From Bacillota bacterium (GTDB taxonomy: Bacteria; Bacillota; Sulfobacillia; Sulfobacillales; Sulfobacillaceae): 64,000 bases of DNA. A program made the translations under genes and the position numbers. Numbering within the stretch: position 1 is the stretch's first letter; each line of letters opens with the position of its first letter. The notes beneath the pieces are model-generated. The model did not search any database, was not told the origin of the DNA, and saw only the letters and a program-made list of their open reading frames with translations. Location of the stretch: assembly GCA_021784595.1 (NCBI GenBank), contig JAJYHT010000061.1:1-64000 (forward strand), given 5' to 3'. Below, piece by piece: positions 16,689 through 25,994 of this stretch.

Positions 16689-19600
16689 ATGGCATCATCA
16701 GAAATTAAGACGACTTCCACACCTCAGTGGTCTTCTTTATCGCACTTCAGTTGGGAAGACCAGTTGGAATATCACGGCAAAGCGGCCCAGCGCCTTCTAG
16801 CCTGGTATAGTCCTGAACACCGCGCTTGGCTGCAATATGACCCGCATAACGCCCAGTGGAAAGGATATCGCGTTGTTGACGCTGCGCCCCTTTCCCTGCT
16901 CCAACCATGGCATGATGCGCCGTGGGAACGCCTTTTCGATGATCATGAGGCCCCGTTCTACCAATGGTTTGTGGGTGGTCTAACCAATGCCGGGTATGTC
17001 GAAGTGGATCTGCCCATGCTAGACAACCACGGTCAAGATGTGGCGTTCCGTTTCGAAGGGGACCGCTGGGACCCCGATAAAAATCAAGGACAGGGCGGGC
17101 CCGTAGATGAGCGCCGCATCAGTCGGCGCGATTTGTTTTGGGAAACCGCACGACGTAGCGTCATTCTTAAAACTTTGGGGTTGCGGACAAACGACCGAAT
17201 TGCTCTGAATTGCCCTAACATTCCCGAGCAAATTTACTACATGGAAGCCGCCAAGCGTCTGGGCATCATTTATACGCCTGTGTTCGGTGGATTTAGTGAT
17301 AAGACGTTGTCGGATCGCATTGAAGATTCCCAAGCCAGTTTAGTCATCACCGCAGACGGTGGATACCGCAACGCGGAATATGTGCCTTATAAAAGCCAGT
17401 ATACCGACCCTGCACTAGACAACTACGTTTCCACAGCTAAAGCTCTGTCCATCCTCCAAATTGAGTTGAAAGATGCACTGGATCCCGACTTGGCAGCCAA
17501 AGCTCACGGCGTGTCGGTAGAGCGTCTGGGGGACGATTTGACGGTTGCTCCGTCCGATGTCATGCAAACCTTGGGGCATCTCATTAACCACTTTAACCTA
17601 TCAGCCGATATCAGTTATCGTCTTCGCAGAAAGGTTCTCGACGGCTTAGCACAAATGCCCGCGCGGGTCACCCATGGGGTGATTGTCATCCGACACACCG
17701 GCCACCAGGACTTTGTCGCCACAGCCCGCGACCATCTAGACCATGATTTGTTATCCGAGGCAGACCGCCTGCTTTTGTCCACGGCGCAGCGTCTCGGACA
17801 TCGCGTGAAGACCATCAGCGATCTCCACACGCTCGGCGATCGTGAATTGGTGCAGATCGTTTGGGCACTGGTGCCTCCTCAACCCGTGGAAGCCAATCAA
17901 CCGCTGTTTATCATCTACACCAGCGGCAGTACTGGCAAACCTAAAGGTATCGTGCACTGCCACGGCTACCTGAGTCAGGTTTTGGACACCATGGACCAGG
18001 TTTTCGACGCTCAGCCATCGGCAGGAGATGTTCTTTACGTGGTGGCCGATCCCGGGTGGATAACGGGTCAAAGCTACATGATAGCAGGGGCCCTAGGGCG
18101 TCGCATTCCCTCGGTAATTACGGAAGGCTCGCCTATTTTCCCACATGCCGGACGGTTTACCAGCATCATTGACCGGCATCAGGTAACTCTCTTTAAAGCT
18201 GGCTCGACCTTTATGAAAAGCATTCTGGCCAATCCAGAAAGTGTGCAATTAATGCGGCGCTATTCCACGAGACATTTGCGCACCGCTACCTTTTGCGCAG
18301 AGCCTGTTTCCCCAGCAGTACAGTCCTTTGCGATTGATAACGTGACACCTCGATACATTAATTCATATTGGGCCACTGAACATGGGGCCATTGTGCTTTC
18401 GGTAGAACCTCGCGCCACCGTGTTGCCAGACACGAAAACTTACCCCTTGCCTTATATTGATGCCTGGGTCGGTCAAGCCGAAGGATCAGATATAGCGCCG
18501 GTGCCGCTCGGCGTGAAAGGCGAGTTGGTGATTGCCAACCCTTTTCCGAGTTTGTTCCGCTATGTGTGGGGAGACGTTCAACACTTTGGAGAACCCGGCT
18601 GGCGGGGCGACCAAGATCGCTACCAACAAACGTATTTTCGTCGTCATGGGGATGGATTTGTGTACATCCAAGGGGACTTCGCCATCGCGCACCTGGACGG
18701 CAGCTTTACGTTACATGGCCGGTCCGACGATGTGATTAATGTCTCTGGTCATCGCATGGGAACGGAAGAGATTGAAGGAGCCCTCTTAAAAGATCGGGTG
18801 CATAACCCAAAGTCACCCGTGGGCAACGCCTTGGTGATCGGTGCCCCTCACCCCGAGAAAGGATTGGTGCCTATTGCCCTGATTGCCACAGCACCTGGGC
18901 GCGTCCTTTTGGAGCGGGACATCGCTCGGCTAAAGGGATTGGTGCGCCAAGAAAAAGGCGCTGTCGCAGTACCCTACGATATTTTGGCGGTGTCAGCCTT
19001 TCCGGAGACGCGCAGTGGAAAATATGTACGCCGTCTGGTAGCGCAGATATTTCATGGCCAACCGATCGGAGACACCTCAACCTTAAAAAATCCCGAGGTA
19101 TTGCCCGACATTATCGGCCTGGCCCAAACTTGGCGCCAACAAGAACAACGGCGTGAACGCCCCAATCCCTCCTTGGCCTTTGATGGCCGCTTTGTGACCA
19201 TCCGCACCACCCCCGATCCCTACCGTCGGGACGCCCGCATCGCAGTCTGTTTGTTGCACAATGCCCCCGTCAATGCCTTATCCGAACGTGTATTGGATGA
19301 AATACTGGTCGCTTTGTCCGAGGTCCAAGCCGCTCCTTATGCCTTAAGTGTGTTGGTGATGGCCAGCGAAATTCCTGGTGTGTTTGTTGCAGGAGCCGAC
19401 ATTAAAGAATTGAAAGATGGATTTGACGATTGGAATGCCCTCCACGTGCTGCCACGTAAGGCACAAGCCGTGGCCAAGGCCTTGGAGGAAATGCCTTGCC
19501 CTACCGTTGCCTGCCTTGATGGAGCAGCTTTAGGGGGTGGCAACGAACTAGCAATGGCTACGGATCTGCGCATCGCCCATCGAGAAGTTGAAATTGGACA

Positions 19601-22016
19601 GCCAGAAATCAACCTTTACATTAACCCAGGATATGGGGCCACACAACGCTTACCCCGTTGGCTCCATGACAGCGCTGGGTCCCATGGCCTAAACAGAGCG
19701 TTGTGGCTCTTGTTGTCAGGACGCACCATGAGTGCAGAAGAAGCTTTTCAATTGGGATACATCGACCGTCTGGTCTCCGGCCAAGCATTATCGGAAGCCT
19801 TGACTTGGTATCGTTCACCGGACGGGAAAAGAGCCATTGAGTCAGCTTTCGCTCATCGGTCCGAACGTTTAGCGGCGTGGCGAAGCCCTGCGCCTTGGCC
19901 CCAAGACTTTGTATTGGACCACCATGTCCAACGCGCCATCGCACATCATAGCCATACCCCGCGGGAAACCGTGGCTGCCGCCATTTTGCATTTAGTGACC
20001 GACGGTTGGGTCCAAGGTCTAGAAGTCGGGTTGGCAAAAGAAGCCAACACCTTTACCCAGTTGGTGCTTAGTCCTGAGAAAGGCCGCGATGGTATCACGC
20101 GATTTCTAGAAAAACGCAGCTTGCCATTACCAACCCGAGATATTTCCCAATCCAATCCCGAAGAGCTGGAATCTATGGGCCTTCTGTTGCCTATTGGCCA
20201 CCCGTTCATCCCCGGCCTCACTCCCATCCCGCTATTTCAATGGGCACAGGGAGTTTCCAAGGATGCTGCCACTGGTCTTGCTCTGCACGGAGATCCCCAA
20301 GTATCGGAGCGCAAAGTCATCGTCAAAGTGCCCACGGTCGGCCCTAACCAAGTTTTGCTTTATATGCTGGCTTCAGAGGTCAATTTCAACGACATCTGGG
20401 CACTGACAGGCGTACCCGTATCACCTTTTGATCTGCATGATAAAGATATTCATATTACGGGCAGTGGCGGCGCTGGAATTGTGGCGGCGATGGGATCCGA
20501 GGTGCAGCGCGAAGGCCGTCTAGCACTGGGAGCATTAGTAACTATCTATTCAGGACAGAATGATGTTCTGCATCCTGATGTGGGACTAGATCCCATGTTT
20601 GCAGGATTTCACATTCAAGGCTATGACACTCCTGATGGCTCTCATGCGCAGTTTCTCTTAGCAGATGCTCCACAAGTGCATCCCAAGCCATCCCATCTGA
20701 CAATAGAAGCGGCCGCAAGCTATACTCTCGCACTAGGCACAGTATTTCGCACCTTGCACAACACACTGGCCATTTTGCCGGGCAAACGACTCTTTGTGGA
20801 AGGCGGGGGTACGGGCACCGGACTCGAAGCCGTTAAAAGCGCTGCAGCCATGGGGGTTCAGGTTACGGCACTGGTCTCGGACGCCATTCGGGGTGAACGG
20901 ACATTGACACATGGCGCGCATGCCACCATCAATCGCCGCGACCCAGAGTTTTCCGAAATTTTCACAGCGGTTCCCCGCGACCCGGCAAAATGGCAAGATT
21001 GGGAGAAGGCCGGAGCGTCTTGGGTCTCTCGCTATCGTCAAGAAAACCATGGCTATGATGCGGACTACATTATATCCCACGCAGGAGAGAAAATGTTTCC
21101 GCGTAGTTTTCAATTATTGGCCGAGGGCGGAACCATTGCCTTTTTTGGAGCCTCGACCGGCTATCACTTCACCTTTTTAGCCAAACCCGGCGCGTCCACT
21201 CCAAAGGCCGTGCTGGAACAGGCCGCCGTCAAACCAGGGATGGGTGCCGTAATTTTCTATGGAGTTGACCCTCGTCAAGTCGATGATGAGATGGGTCTTA
21301 AAGCAATAGAAGCCTTGCGCGCTAGACATTTAGACATTGTCGTGATTACGCACACCGACGACCAAAGCCATTTTGTCCAAGGACTGGGTTGGGGAGATCA
21401 AGTGCGCGGCGTGCTCAGTTTGGAACACTTGAGAAAACAAACTCAGGATCCGTTGGAGTGGCCTGATGGATTTGTCGAGTTGCCTGATCCGAAAGAGGAT
21501 CCCCAGGCCTTTCGTGAGACAATTCGCCATTACAACGATATGGTCGTCAAACCTTTGGGATCTAAACTGTCTCGCTACTTTCGCTCCACCACCAACCCCC
21601 GCGGCTATCCCGACATCATCATTGAACGATTAGGGTATGATAGTCTAGCCCATAGCGTCAGCCTAGTCAGACCCTTTACTGGCCGTGTGCTGTATTTTGA
21701 AGAGATGGCCGGACAGCGACTCAGTTTTTATGCTCCGCAACTGTGGATGCGGCAACGCCAAATTATTATGCCCACCGCATCGATAAAAGGAACCCACCTG
21801 TCCAATGCCTACGAGGTCCAGGAAATGAACCATCTTATCGAATTGGGGCTGCTAGAGATAACCGAACCTGTGGTGGTGCCATTTGATCACTTGGCAAACG
21901 CGCATCAGGCCATGTGGGAAAATCGGCATCAAGGCGCACAGTACGTCGCTAATATTGCCCTCCCGGAATTAGGATTGCGCACTCGCCAAGCTTTGTTTCA
22001 GAGTTGGGGAGTTTAG
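16689..22016 (+). CDS. pcs: propionyl-CoA synthase-like trifunctional fusion
   Basis: One 1775-residue frame with three enzymes in order. Residues 1 to about 815: acyl-CoA synthetase, with TSGSTGKPKG at 411-420, NSYWATEHG, GRSDDVINVSGHRMGTEE and catalytic Lys778 in SGKYVRR. About 830-1110: enoyl-CoA hydratase, with AGADIKEL, GGGNELAMATD (Glu953) and PEINLYINPGYGATQRL (Glu973), so both catalytic glutamates are kept. About 1190-1775: MDR-type enoyl-CoA reductase with GGGTGTGLEAVKSAAAMG near 1372. This order and length match propionyl-CoA synthase of Chloroflexus (about 1820 residues), which turns 3-hydroxypropionate into propionyl-CoA using ATP, CoA and NADPH. Start ATG 16689 (TTG 16686 also possible) follows AAGGAGG. 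A terminator follows. Confidence 0.88.
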   Translation: MASSEIKTTSTPQWSSLSHFSWEDQLEYHGKAAQRLLAWYSPEHRAWLQYDPHNAQWKGYRVVDAAPLSLLQPWHDAPWERLFDDHEAPFYQWFVGGLTNAGYVEVDLPMLDNHGQDVAFRFEGDRWDPDKNQGQGGPVDERRISRRDLFWETARRSVILKTLGLRTNDRIALNCPNIPEQIYYMEAAKRLGIIYTPVFGGFSDKTLSDRIEDSQASLVITADGGYRNAEYVPYKSQYTDPALDNYVSTAKALSILQIELKDALDPDLAAKAHGVSVERLGDDLTVAPSDVMQTLGHLINHFNLSADISYRLRRKVLDGLAQMPARVTHGVIVIRHTGHQDFVATARDHLDHDLLSEADRLLLSTAQRLGHRVKTISDLHTLGDRELVQIVWALVPPQPVEANQPLFIIYTSGSTGKPKGIVHCHGYLSQVLDTMDQVFDAQPSAGDVLYVVADPGWITGQSYMIAGALGRRIPSVITEGSPIFPHAGRFTSIIDRHQVTLFKAGSTFMKSILANPESVQLMRRYSTRHLRTATFCAEPVSPAVQSFAIDNVTPRYINSYWATEHGAIVLSVEPRATVLPDTKTYPLPYIDAWVGQAEGSDIAPVPLGVKGELVIANPFPSLFRYVWGDVQHFGEPGWRGDQDRYQQTYFRRHGDGFVYIQGDFAIAHLDGSFTLHGRSDDVINVSGHRMGTEEIEGALLKDRVHNPKSPVGNALVIGAPHPEKGLVPIALIATAPGRVLLERDIARLKGLVRQEKGAVAVPYDILAVSAFPETRSGKYVRRLVAQIFHGQPIGDTSTLKNPEVLPDIIGLAQTWRQQEQRRERPNPSLAFDGRFVTIRTTPDPYRRDARIAVCLLHNAPVNALSERVLDEILVALSEVQAAPYALSVLVMASEIPGVFVAGADIKELKDGFDDWNALHVLPRKAQAVAKALEEMPCPTVACLDGAALGGGNELAMATDLRIAHREVEIGQPEINLYINPGYGATQRLPRWLHDSAGSHGLNRALWLLLSGRTMSAEEAFQLGYIDRLVSGQALSEALTWYRSPDGKRAIESAFAHRSERLAAWRSPAPWPQDFVLDHHVQRAIAHHSHTPRETVAAAILHLVTDGWVQGLEVGLAKEANTFTQLVLSPEKGRDGITRFLEKRSLPLPTRDISQSNPEELESMGLLLPIGHPFIPGLTPIPLFQWAQGVSKDAATGLALHGDPQVSERKVIVKVPTVGPNQVLLYMLASEVNFNDIWALTGVPVSPFDLHDKDIHITGSGGAGIVAAMGSEVQREGRLALGALVTIYSGQNDVLHPDVGLDPMFAGFHIQGYDTPDGSHAQFLLADAPQVHPKPSHLTIEAAASYTLALGTVFRTLHNTLAILPGKRLFVEGGGTGTGLEAVKSAAAMGVQVTALVSDAIRGERTLTHGAHATINRRDPEFSEIFTAVPRDPAKWQDWEKAGASWVSRYRQENHGYDADYIISHAGEKMFPRSFQLLAEGGTIAFFGASTGYHFTFLAKPGASTPKAVLEQAAVKPGMGAVIFYGVDPRQVDDEMGLKAIEALRARHLDIVVITHTDDQSHFVQGLGWGDQVRGVLSLEHLRKQTQDPLEWPDGFVELPDPKEDPQAFRETIRHYNDMVVKPLGSKLSRYFRSTTNPRGYPDIIIERLGYDSLAHSVSLVRPFTGRVLYFEEMAGQRLSFYAPQLWMRQRQIIMPTASIKGTHLSNAYEVQEMNHLIELGLLEITEPVVVPFDHLANAHQAMWENRHQGAQYVANIALPELGLRTRQALFQSWGV

Positions 22017-22031
22017 CGTGATTACGCCGTA

Positions 22032-22069
22032 AAAGAACCCGCCTGCTGTCGAAGCAGAGCGGGTTCTTT
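22032..22069. terminator. bidirectional terminator between pcs and aldolase
   Basis: Long hairpin: AAAGAACCCGC (22032-22042) pairs with GCGGGTTCTTT (22059-22069), and an inner CTGCT/AGCAG extends the stem around a five-base loop. A or T runs on both sides fit use by the two convergent genes. Confidence 0.85.
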
Positions 22070-22084
22070 GTCCATTGCCCAGAT

Positions 22085-22990
22085 CTATCCCGCATAATGG
22101 GACAATAACTGGTGAATTTCTTGAGTCAATTCCATCGCGTCAGCATAGGATTGTTGCCATACATTGCGGCCAAATATCAACCCGCTGGCACCAGCCTCCA
22201 TGCACTGGCGCGCCTTGGACAGGCTAGCCTCACGAGAACCTTTTTCGCCTCCAGCAAAGATGACCAGCGATTTCCCAGCCGAGTTCACTACTTGACGCAA
22301 TGCCGATTCCACCGTCCACTCGCGTTGATAGGCTTTAGGCGCCTTAGCCAGTTTGGCCGGATCAATTTTGGGCACGTTCAACTTGATGACATCGGCACCC
22401 AACTCCTGAGCAACCCGGGCCGCATAATCCACCGCGTAAATGGTATCCTTGCCACCTTTGCTCTCAATGGCAGATCCGCGCGGATAGGACCATACCACAA
22501 TCGGCATGCCAAATCTTACCGCATCTTCGCGTACGGTGCGAAATTGCTCGAAGTCTTCGTCCTGGCGTTCCGAGCCCACATACAACGTGTAGCCTACCGC
22601 ATCTGCCCCAAGGCGCACCGCGTCCTCGACGGTGGCATTCAATGGCGATAACGGTGCTTCATCCGGGGGAACTTCGGTTTTGCCATTAAGTTTCAAAATA
22701 AGAGGGATTTTCCCCGCGTATTCTGGGTAATATTTTTCCGCCAACCCTATTTGAACAGCTATGGCCGAATATCGTCCCTCCACCGCAATGCGAAATTGAA
22801 ATGTGGGATTGGCGCTGTCAGGTGCCTCTAAAAAGTCGCGCGGTCCATGCTCGAGCCCCTGGTCGATCGGCAACACCATGAGGGTCCCATTAGCAGGGCC
22901 TGATCCATACAGCAATCGGTGCAATCGGGCTTTTTTCCCGGTCGAAAGATTCAGTTGATCCAAATGGGCTCGTGTTGCTTGGCCAGCCAT
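22085..22990 (-). CDS. fbaB: class I fructose-bisphosphate aldolase, DhnA type
   Basis: Schiff-base aldolase of glycolysis and gluconeogenesis, 301 residues, in the archaeal-type/DhnA family. [13 protein letters not shown] near the N-terminus, the Lys in [11 protein letters not shown] (Schiff base), FAGGEKG and the phosphate-binding [13 protein letters not shown] are diagnostic. SD AAGGATTGAGG precedes the ATG. It stands alone, convergent with the propionyl-CoA synthase-like gene across a shared terminator. A second activity as fructose-1,6-bisphosphatase, known in some archaeal relatives, is not indicated. Confidence 0.88.
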   Translation of the reverse strand: MAGQATRAHLDQLNLSTGKKARLHRLLYGSGPANGTLMVLPIDQGLEHGPRDFLEAPDSANPTFQFRIAVEGRYSAIAVQIGLAEKYYPEYAGKIPLILKLNGKTEVPPDEAPLSPLNATVEDAVRLGADAVGYTLYVGSERQDEDFEQFRTVREDAVRFGMPIVVWSYPRGSAIESKGGKDTIYAVDYAARVAQELGADVIKLNVPKIDPAKLAKAPKAYQREWTVESALRQVVNSAGKSLVIFAGGEKGSREASLSKARQCMEAGASGLIFGRNVWQQSYADAMELTQEIHQLLSHYAG

Positions 22991-23845
22991 GTCCTCAATC
23001 CTTTCGGGTATGATGATCCAGAACTTTCAGGTGGAAATATTGTTAGAATATTACGATTGTACCATACCTTGGCGTCAGTCGAAGCCTTCTCAGTGGCTGG
23101 TTCGAAAGATTGCCAGAAATTTATTGCCCACATTCTGACATCTTTATTATGCCATCAAAGGATATAAACGTCGAGCCAAAAACAGCCAACCGCGAATCGT
23201 GGAACCAGCTGAGCGGCGGGGATGGCCAACCAACATTCTGTGGCATAGGGTCACACAAAAATTTCCCGATGTGGCTCGCGCACTCTCCGACCAGGGTCAA
23301 CGCTCGGCCATATTCACGACTATCAGAGCAAGACAATTCCTCGCCATCTTTCACGTGACCGCCACCAGTGAGGGGCATGAGGCTTCGCTCATCGCGGATC
23401 CGTGGCTGGGCGTGAGGGCGGCGCAAGAGCGCCCGGAACTAGTCAAGACTCATGACATCGCCGGGCAACAAAGTGTTGCCTCTTGATTGCCATTTGTTGC
23501 CATGCCTGCCGCAGTGCCCCCACACCTGATAGAAGGATAAGATGTAGCACAATGCTGTGGACCGATCGAAGAGGGCGGGTTTATTGCCCGAGGTACCGGC
23601 GTTGTCGGGCTGCGTAGCCGAAGGCACCCGGCAGCGATGGCCGGGGATGCGATTCGCGAATACCAAGCCAGTCTGTCTTAAAACTCATGGAGAGCTTTGG
23701 CCTCCCGCTCGGCCATTCACAGGGCGGTAAAGCGCCCCGTTCGATTCTCCAGGGTCCTCCTTGTGCATGAGGCTTATGGTTGAACCAGTCATCCCCCGTT
23801 CAGGATTTCACCTTAAAGCACACGGCCAGAATGGGGGCACGAAGC
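22991..23845. other. non-coding, partly GC-rich and decayed
   Basis: About 850 bases without an intact gene. The first 150 bases are AT-rich and should hold the aldolase promoter. From about 23160 to 23740 the GC content rises and open frames look like broken coding sequence: for example a short plus-strand frame ending at 23679-23681 (codons for HPAAMAGDAIREYQASLS) reads like the C-terminus of a protein, but a stop lies about 50 codons upstream. This may be insertion-sequence debris. No terminal repeats were found. Confidence 0.4.
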
Positions 23846-23880
23846 AAAAAGGCGCTCCCGGATTAAACTCAGGAACGCCT
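23846..23880 (-). terminator. rho-independent terminator of the ferredoxin-NADP reductase gene
   Basis: On the minus strand AGGCGTTCC pairs with GGGAGCGCCT around an AT-rich loop, followed by five T residues. It begins 17 bases after the stop codon. Confidence 0.75.
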
Positions 23881-23896
23881 GGCCGCTTCCTACAAT

Positions 23897-24838
23897 CTAG
23901 TGTGCAGTCTTTCGAATCCATTCGCGGGCCGCTTCCACGGCCGTCGCCGCTTCGCCAAAACCTGCCGCAATTAACTTGACTTTCCCTGGATAGGAGACAA
24001 TGTCGCCGGCCGCAAACACCCCAGGCAAGTTAGTCGCCATGGACGATGCAACATGAATTTCGTGTCCCTCCATCTCCAGTCCCCAGGTTTTAAACACAGC
24101 AGTTCCAGCCACCAAACCAATCGCCACGATTACCTTGTCCATGGGCCAGGTCTGCACCCGGTCCTGATCACGCCTGAGCACATCCACCGATTGGACATGT
24201 CCAACCCCCGATACCCGTTTCAGTTCTGCATTGGGAACCAGATGAATCTGAGGTGCTTGCTGCAATTTAAAAAAACTATCGGCGTGGCACTGAAAACTAT
24301 CACGACGATGAATCATCGTCACTTCTTGGGCGACATCTGACAGTGCCATTGCCCAGTCGGCGGCTGAGTCTCCTCCGCCCACAACCAGAACCCTTTGGTT
24401 GCGAAAATCTTCCAAACGGTTGACCACGTAGTAAAGTCCTTGGTGCTCATACTGGTCAATGGCCGGATCGTTGAACTTCCTGGGAAGAAAATCCCCAATT
24501 CCGCCCGTTATGAGTACACTTAGAGTCTGGTAAGCACCAGTTTCTGTCATTACCCGCCATCCCTGGTCCATCCTTTGAATGCCGGTTACGGTTTGATTGA
24601 CCATGATACGGGTAGGATACTGTCCCGCCTGCTCTTTCAATCGTTCAACCAATTCATGCCCGCGGATCATCGGAAACCCGCCCACATCATAAATCGGCTT
24701 CTCGGGATATAGATGCTCCAACTGGCCTCCGACCCGATCCAACTTCTCCACCAAAGTAGCCTGCATATGGTGCAGACCTGCGATATAAAGACTGAAAAGT
24801 CCGCTCGGACCTCCGCCAATAATGATGATGTCTTCCAT
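23897..24838 (-). CDS. ferredoxin-NADP(+) reductase, thioredoxin-reductase-like
   Basis: A 313-residue FAD/NAD(P) protein. FAD motif GGGPSGLFSLYIAG at the N-terminus, second dinucleotide motif GGGDSAADWAM in the middle, and the C-terminal FAD segment AAGDIVSYPGKVKLIAAGFGE, which marks the YumC-type ferredoxin-NADP reductases. The redox CxxC of thioredoxin reductase is absent, consistent with this. It moves electrons between ferredoxin and NADP in the cytoplasm. SD AAGGAAG lies 11 bases upstream of the ATG. Monocistronic. Confidence 0.87.
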   Translation of the reverse strand: MEDIIIIGGGPSGLFSLYIAGLHHMQATLVEKLDRVGGQLEHLYPEKPIYDVGGFPMIRGHELVERLKEQAGQYPTRIMVNQTVTGIQRMDQGWRVMTETGAYQTLSVLITGGIGDFLPRKFNDPAIDQYEHQGLYYVVNRLEDFRNQRVLVVGGGDSAADWAMALSDVAQEVTMIHRRDSFQCHADSFFKLQQAPQIHLVPNAELKRVSGVGHVQSVDVLRRDQDRVQTWPMDKVIVAIGLVAGTAVFKTWGLEMEGHEIHVASSMATNLPGVFAAGDIVSYPGKVKLIAAGFGEAATAVEAAREWIRKTAH

Positions 24839-24942
24839 CTAGTGTGTCGCTTCCTTTATGTCGTCGTACTTTTTAGGGCCGTTCCTTAGTGTACCGAACC
24901 CCGAACGCCACTGTCAAAATCTGAAGTATTCACTTAATTTGA

Positions 24943-24948
24943 TATAAT
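24943..24948 (+). promoter_or_regulatory. probable -10 box of the HD-domain gene
   Basis: TATAAT stands 19 bases before the ATG region with an AT-rich upstream stretch. The -35 match (CTGAAG, 16 bases upstream) is weak, so only the -10 is proposed. Confidence 0.4.
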
Positions 24949-24966
24949 AGCCAAAAAGGGGGCGCC

Positions 24967-25542
24967 ATGATGAGCCAAAGCTGGCCTAGCCGAGATCAGG
25001 CGTGGGCTTTATTAAACGAATACACCAAAAACCCGTCACTGATTAAACATGCCTTAGCAGTGGAAGCCGTGATGCGAGCATTAGCCGAACAACATCAAGA
25101 AGACACCGATCTCTTTGGATTGGTTGGTCTATTGCACGATTTTGACTATGAACGATTTCCCGAAATTGGCCAACATACGATAGAAGGGGGAAAAATACTT
25201 GCTGAACATGGATTCCCCGACATTATCATCCAGGCCATCCGCTCTCATGTGACCGAAAATGGCATCGCCCGCGACTCGCTATTAGAGAAAGGCATTTACG
25301 CGTCGGACGAATTGACTGGCTTTGTTGTTGCGGTCACGCTGGTAAACCCACAACAAAGCCTCTCAGAGGTTAAAACGGCCTCCGTAAAGAAAAAGCTTAA
25401 AGATAAGGGGTTTGCGCGAGGAGTCAATCGCCAGGATGTCTACGATGGCGTGCAAGGACTTGGCGTGACTTTGGAAGAATATATAGAGTTTATCGTGGCA
25501 TCCCTAAAACCCCACGCCGAGGCGATAGGACTTCATCCCTAG
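24967..25542 (+). CDS. HD-domain phosphohydrolase-like protein
   Basis: 191 residues. HD-superfamily pattern: His28 in SLIKHALAVE, His57-Asp58 in LLHDFDYE, later H70 (GQHTIEGG) and SHVTEN, then SDELTG, as in bacterial HDIG proteins. The motifs should bind one or two metal ions and hydrolyse a phosphoester, but the substrate is unknown. The gene can start at ATG 24967 or the next codon. A G-rich SD (GGGGGCGCC) precedes it. The stop codon lies inside a 10-bp hairpin. Confidence 0.78.
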   Translation: MMSQSWPSRDQAWALLNEYTKNPSLIKHALAVEAVMRALAEQHQEDTDLFGLVGLLHDFDYERFPEIGQHTIEGGKILAEHGFPDIIIQAIRSHVTENGIARDSLLEKGIYASDELTGFVVAVTLVNPQQSLSEVKTASVKKKLKDKGFARGVNRQDVYDGVQGLGVTLEEYIEFIVASLKPHAEAIGLHP

Positions 25543-25563
25543 CCGACCTCGGCTAGGGATTCA
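25536..25563. terminator. terminator hairpin between convergent genes
   Basis: Perfect 10-bp stem TCCCTAGCCG (25536-25545) and CGGCTAGGGA (25550-25559) with a four-base loop, followed by TTCATTTT on the plus strand. It includes the stop of the HD gene and ends next to the convergent DUF2203 gene. Confidence 0.75.
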
Positions 25564-25971
25564 TTTTCCGGGCAATGGGCGCCGGCCGGCATAGCCTTCA
25601 TCCAACCCGTGGAAATATCCCACCACTGGTTCATCCATGCGCCAGCATAAATAGACTTCTTCTCCATCGATCAACGCGGGAAAGTCTATCAATCCCACTT
25701 CTACATCTGTCACGCGGCATCCCAGTTCTGAGATAGCGCCTAAAATTTTATTGGCGTCCGCGACCACTTCATCAAACTCCCGCTTGGCCACTTGGTAATC
25801 GGTCATCATAATGAGATTGCCGTCTTTTCGGTAACCCACCTCGCGAATGTCCCGCATTTCCTCATATTTCCCCCGAGCGGCTCCCTGGAGCGCTTGAAGC
25901 GACTGCATTTGTTCAGTAAGACGCGGTACAAGGGCGTTGGATTCTTCTACAGAAAAATATTTAACCGCCAT
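25561..25971 (-). CDS. DUF2203 family protein
   Basis: 136 residues matching the DUF2203 pattern: YFSVEESNALVPRL at the N-terminus, a helical middle, and the C-terminal VGLIDFPALIDGEEVYLCWR and GYFHGLDEGY. The conserved WR...DE...YFH residues hint at a metal or ligand site, but no function is known for the family. SD GGAGGG lies 7 bases upstream. It lies 23 bases after the cobalamin adenosyltransferase gene and is probably cotranscribed with it. Confidence 0.85.
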   Translation of the reverse strand: MAVKYFSVEESNALVPRLTEQMQSLQALQGAARGKYEEMRDIREVGYRKDGNLIMMTDYQVAKREFDEVVADANKILGAISELGCRVTDVEVGLIDFPALIDGEEVYLCWRMDEPVVGYFHGLDEGYAGRRPLPGK

Positions 25972-25994
25972 GATGACCCTCCTCGCTCCTTGCC

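Noticed and set aside
16689-22016. Reading the large frame as a polyketide or nonribosomal peptide synthetase
   Set aside because: There is no carrier-protein serine motif, condensation or ketosynthase domain; after the AMP-forming domain come a crotonase and an MDR reductase.
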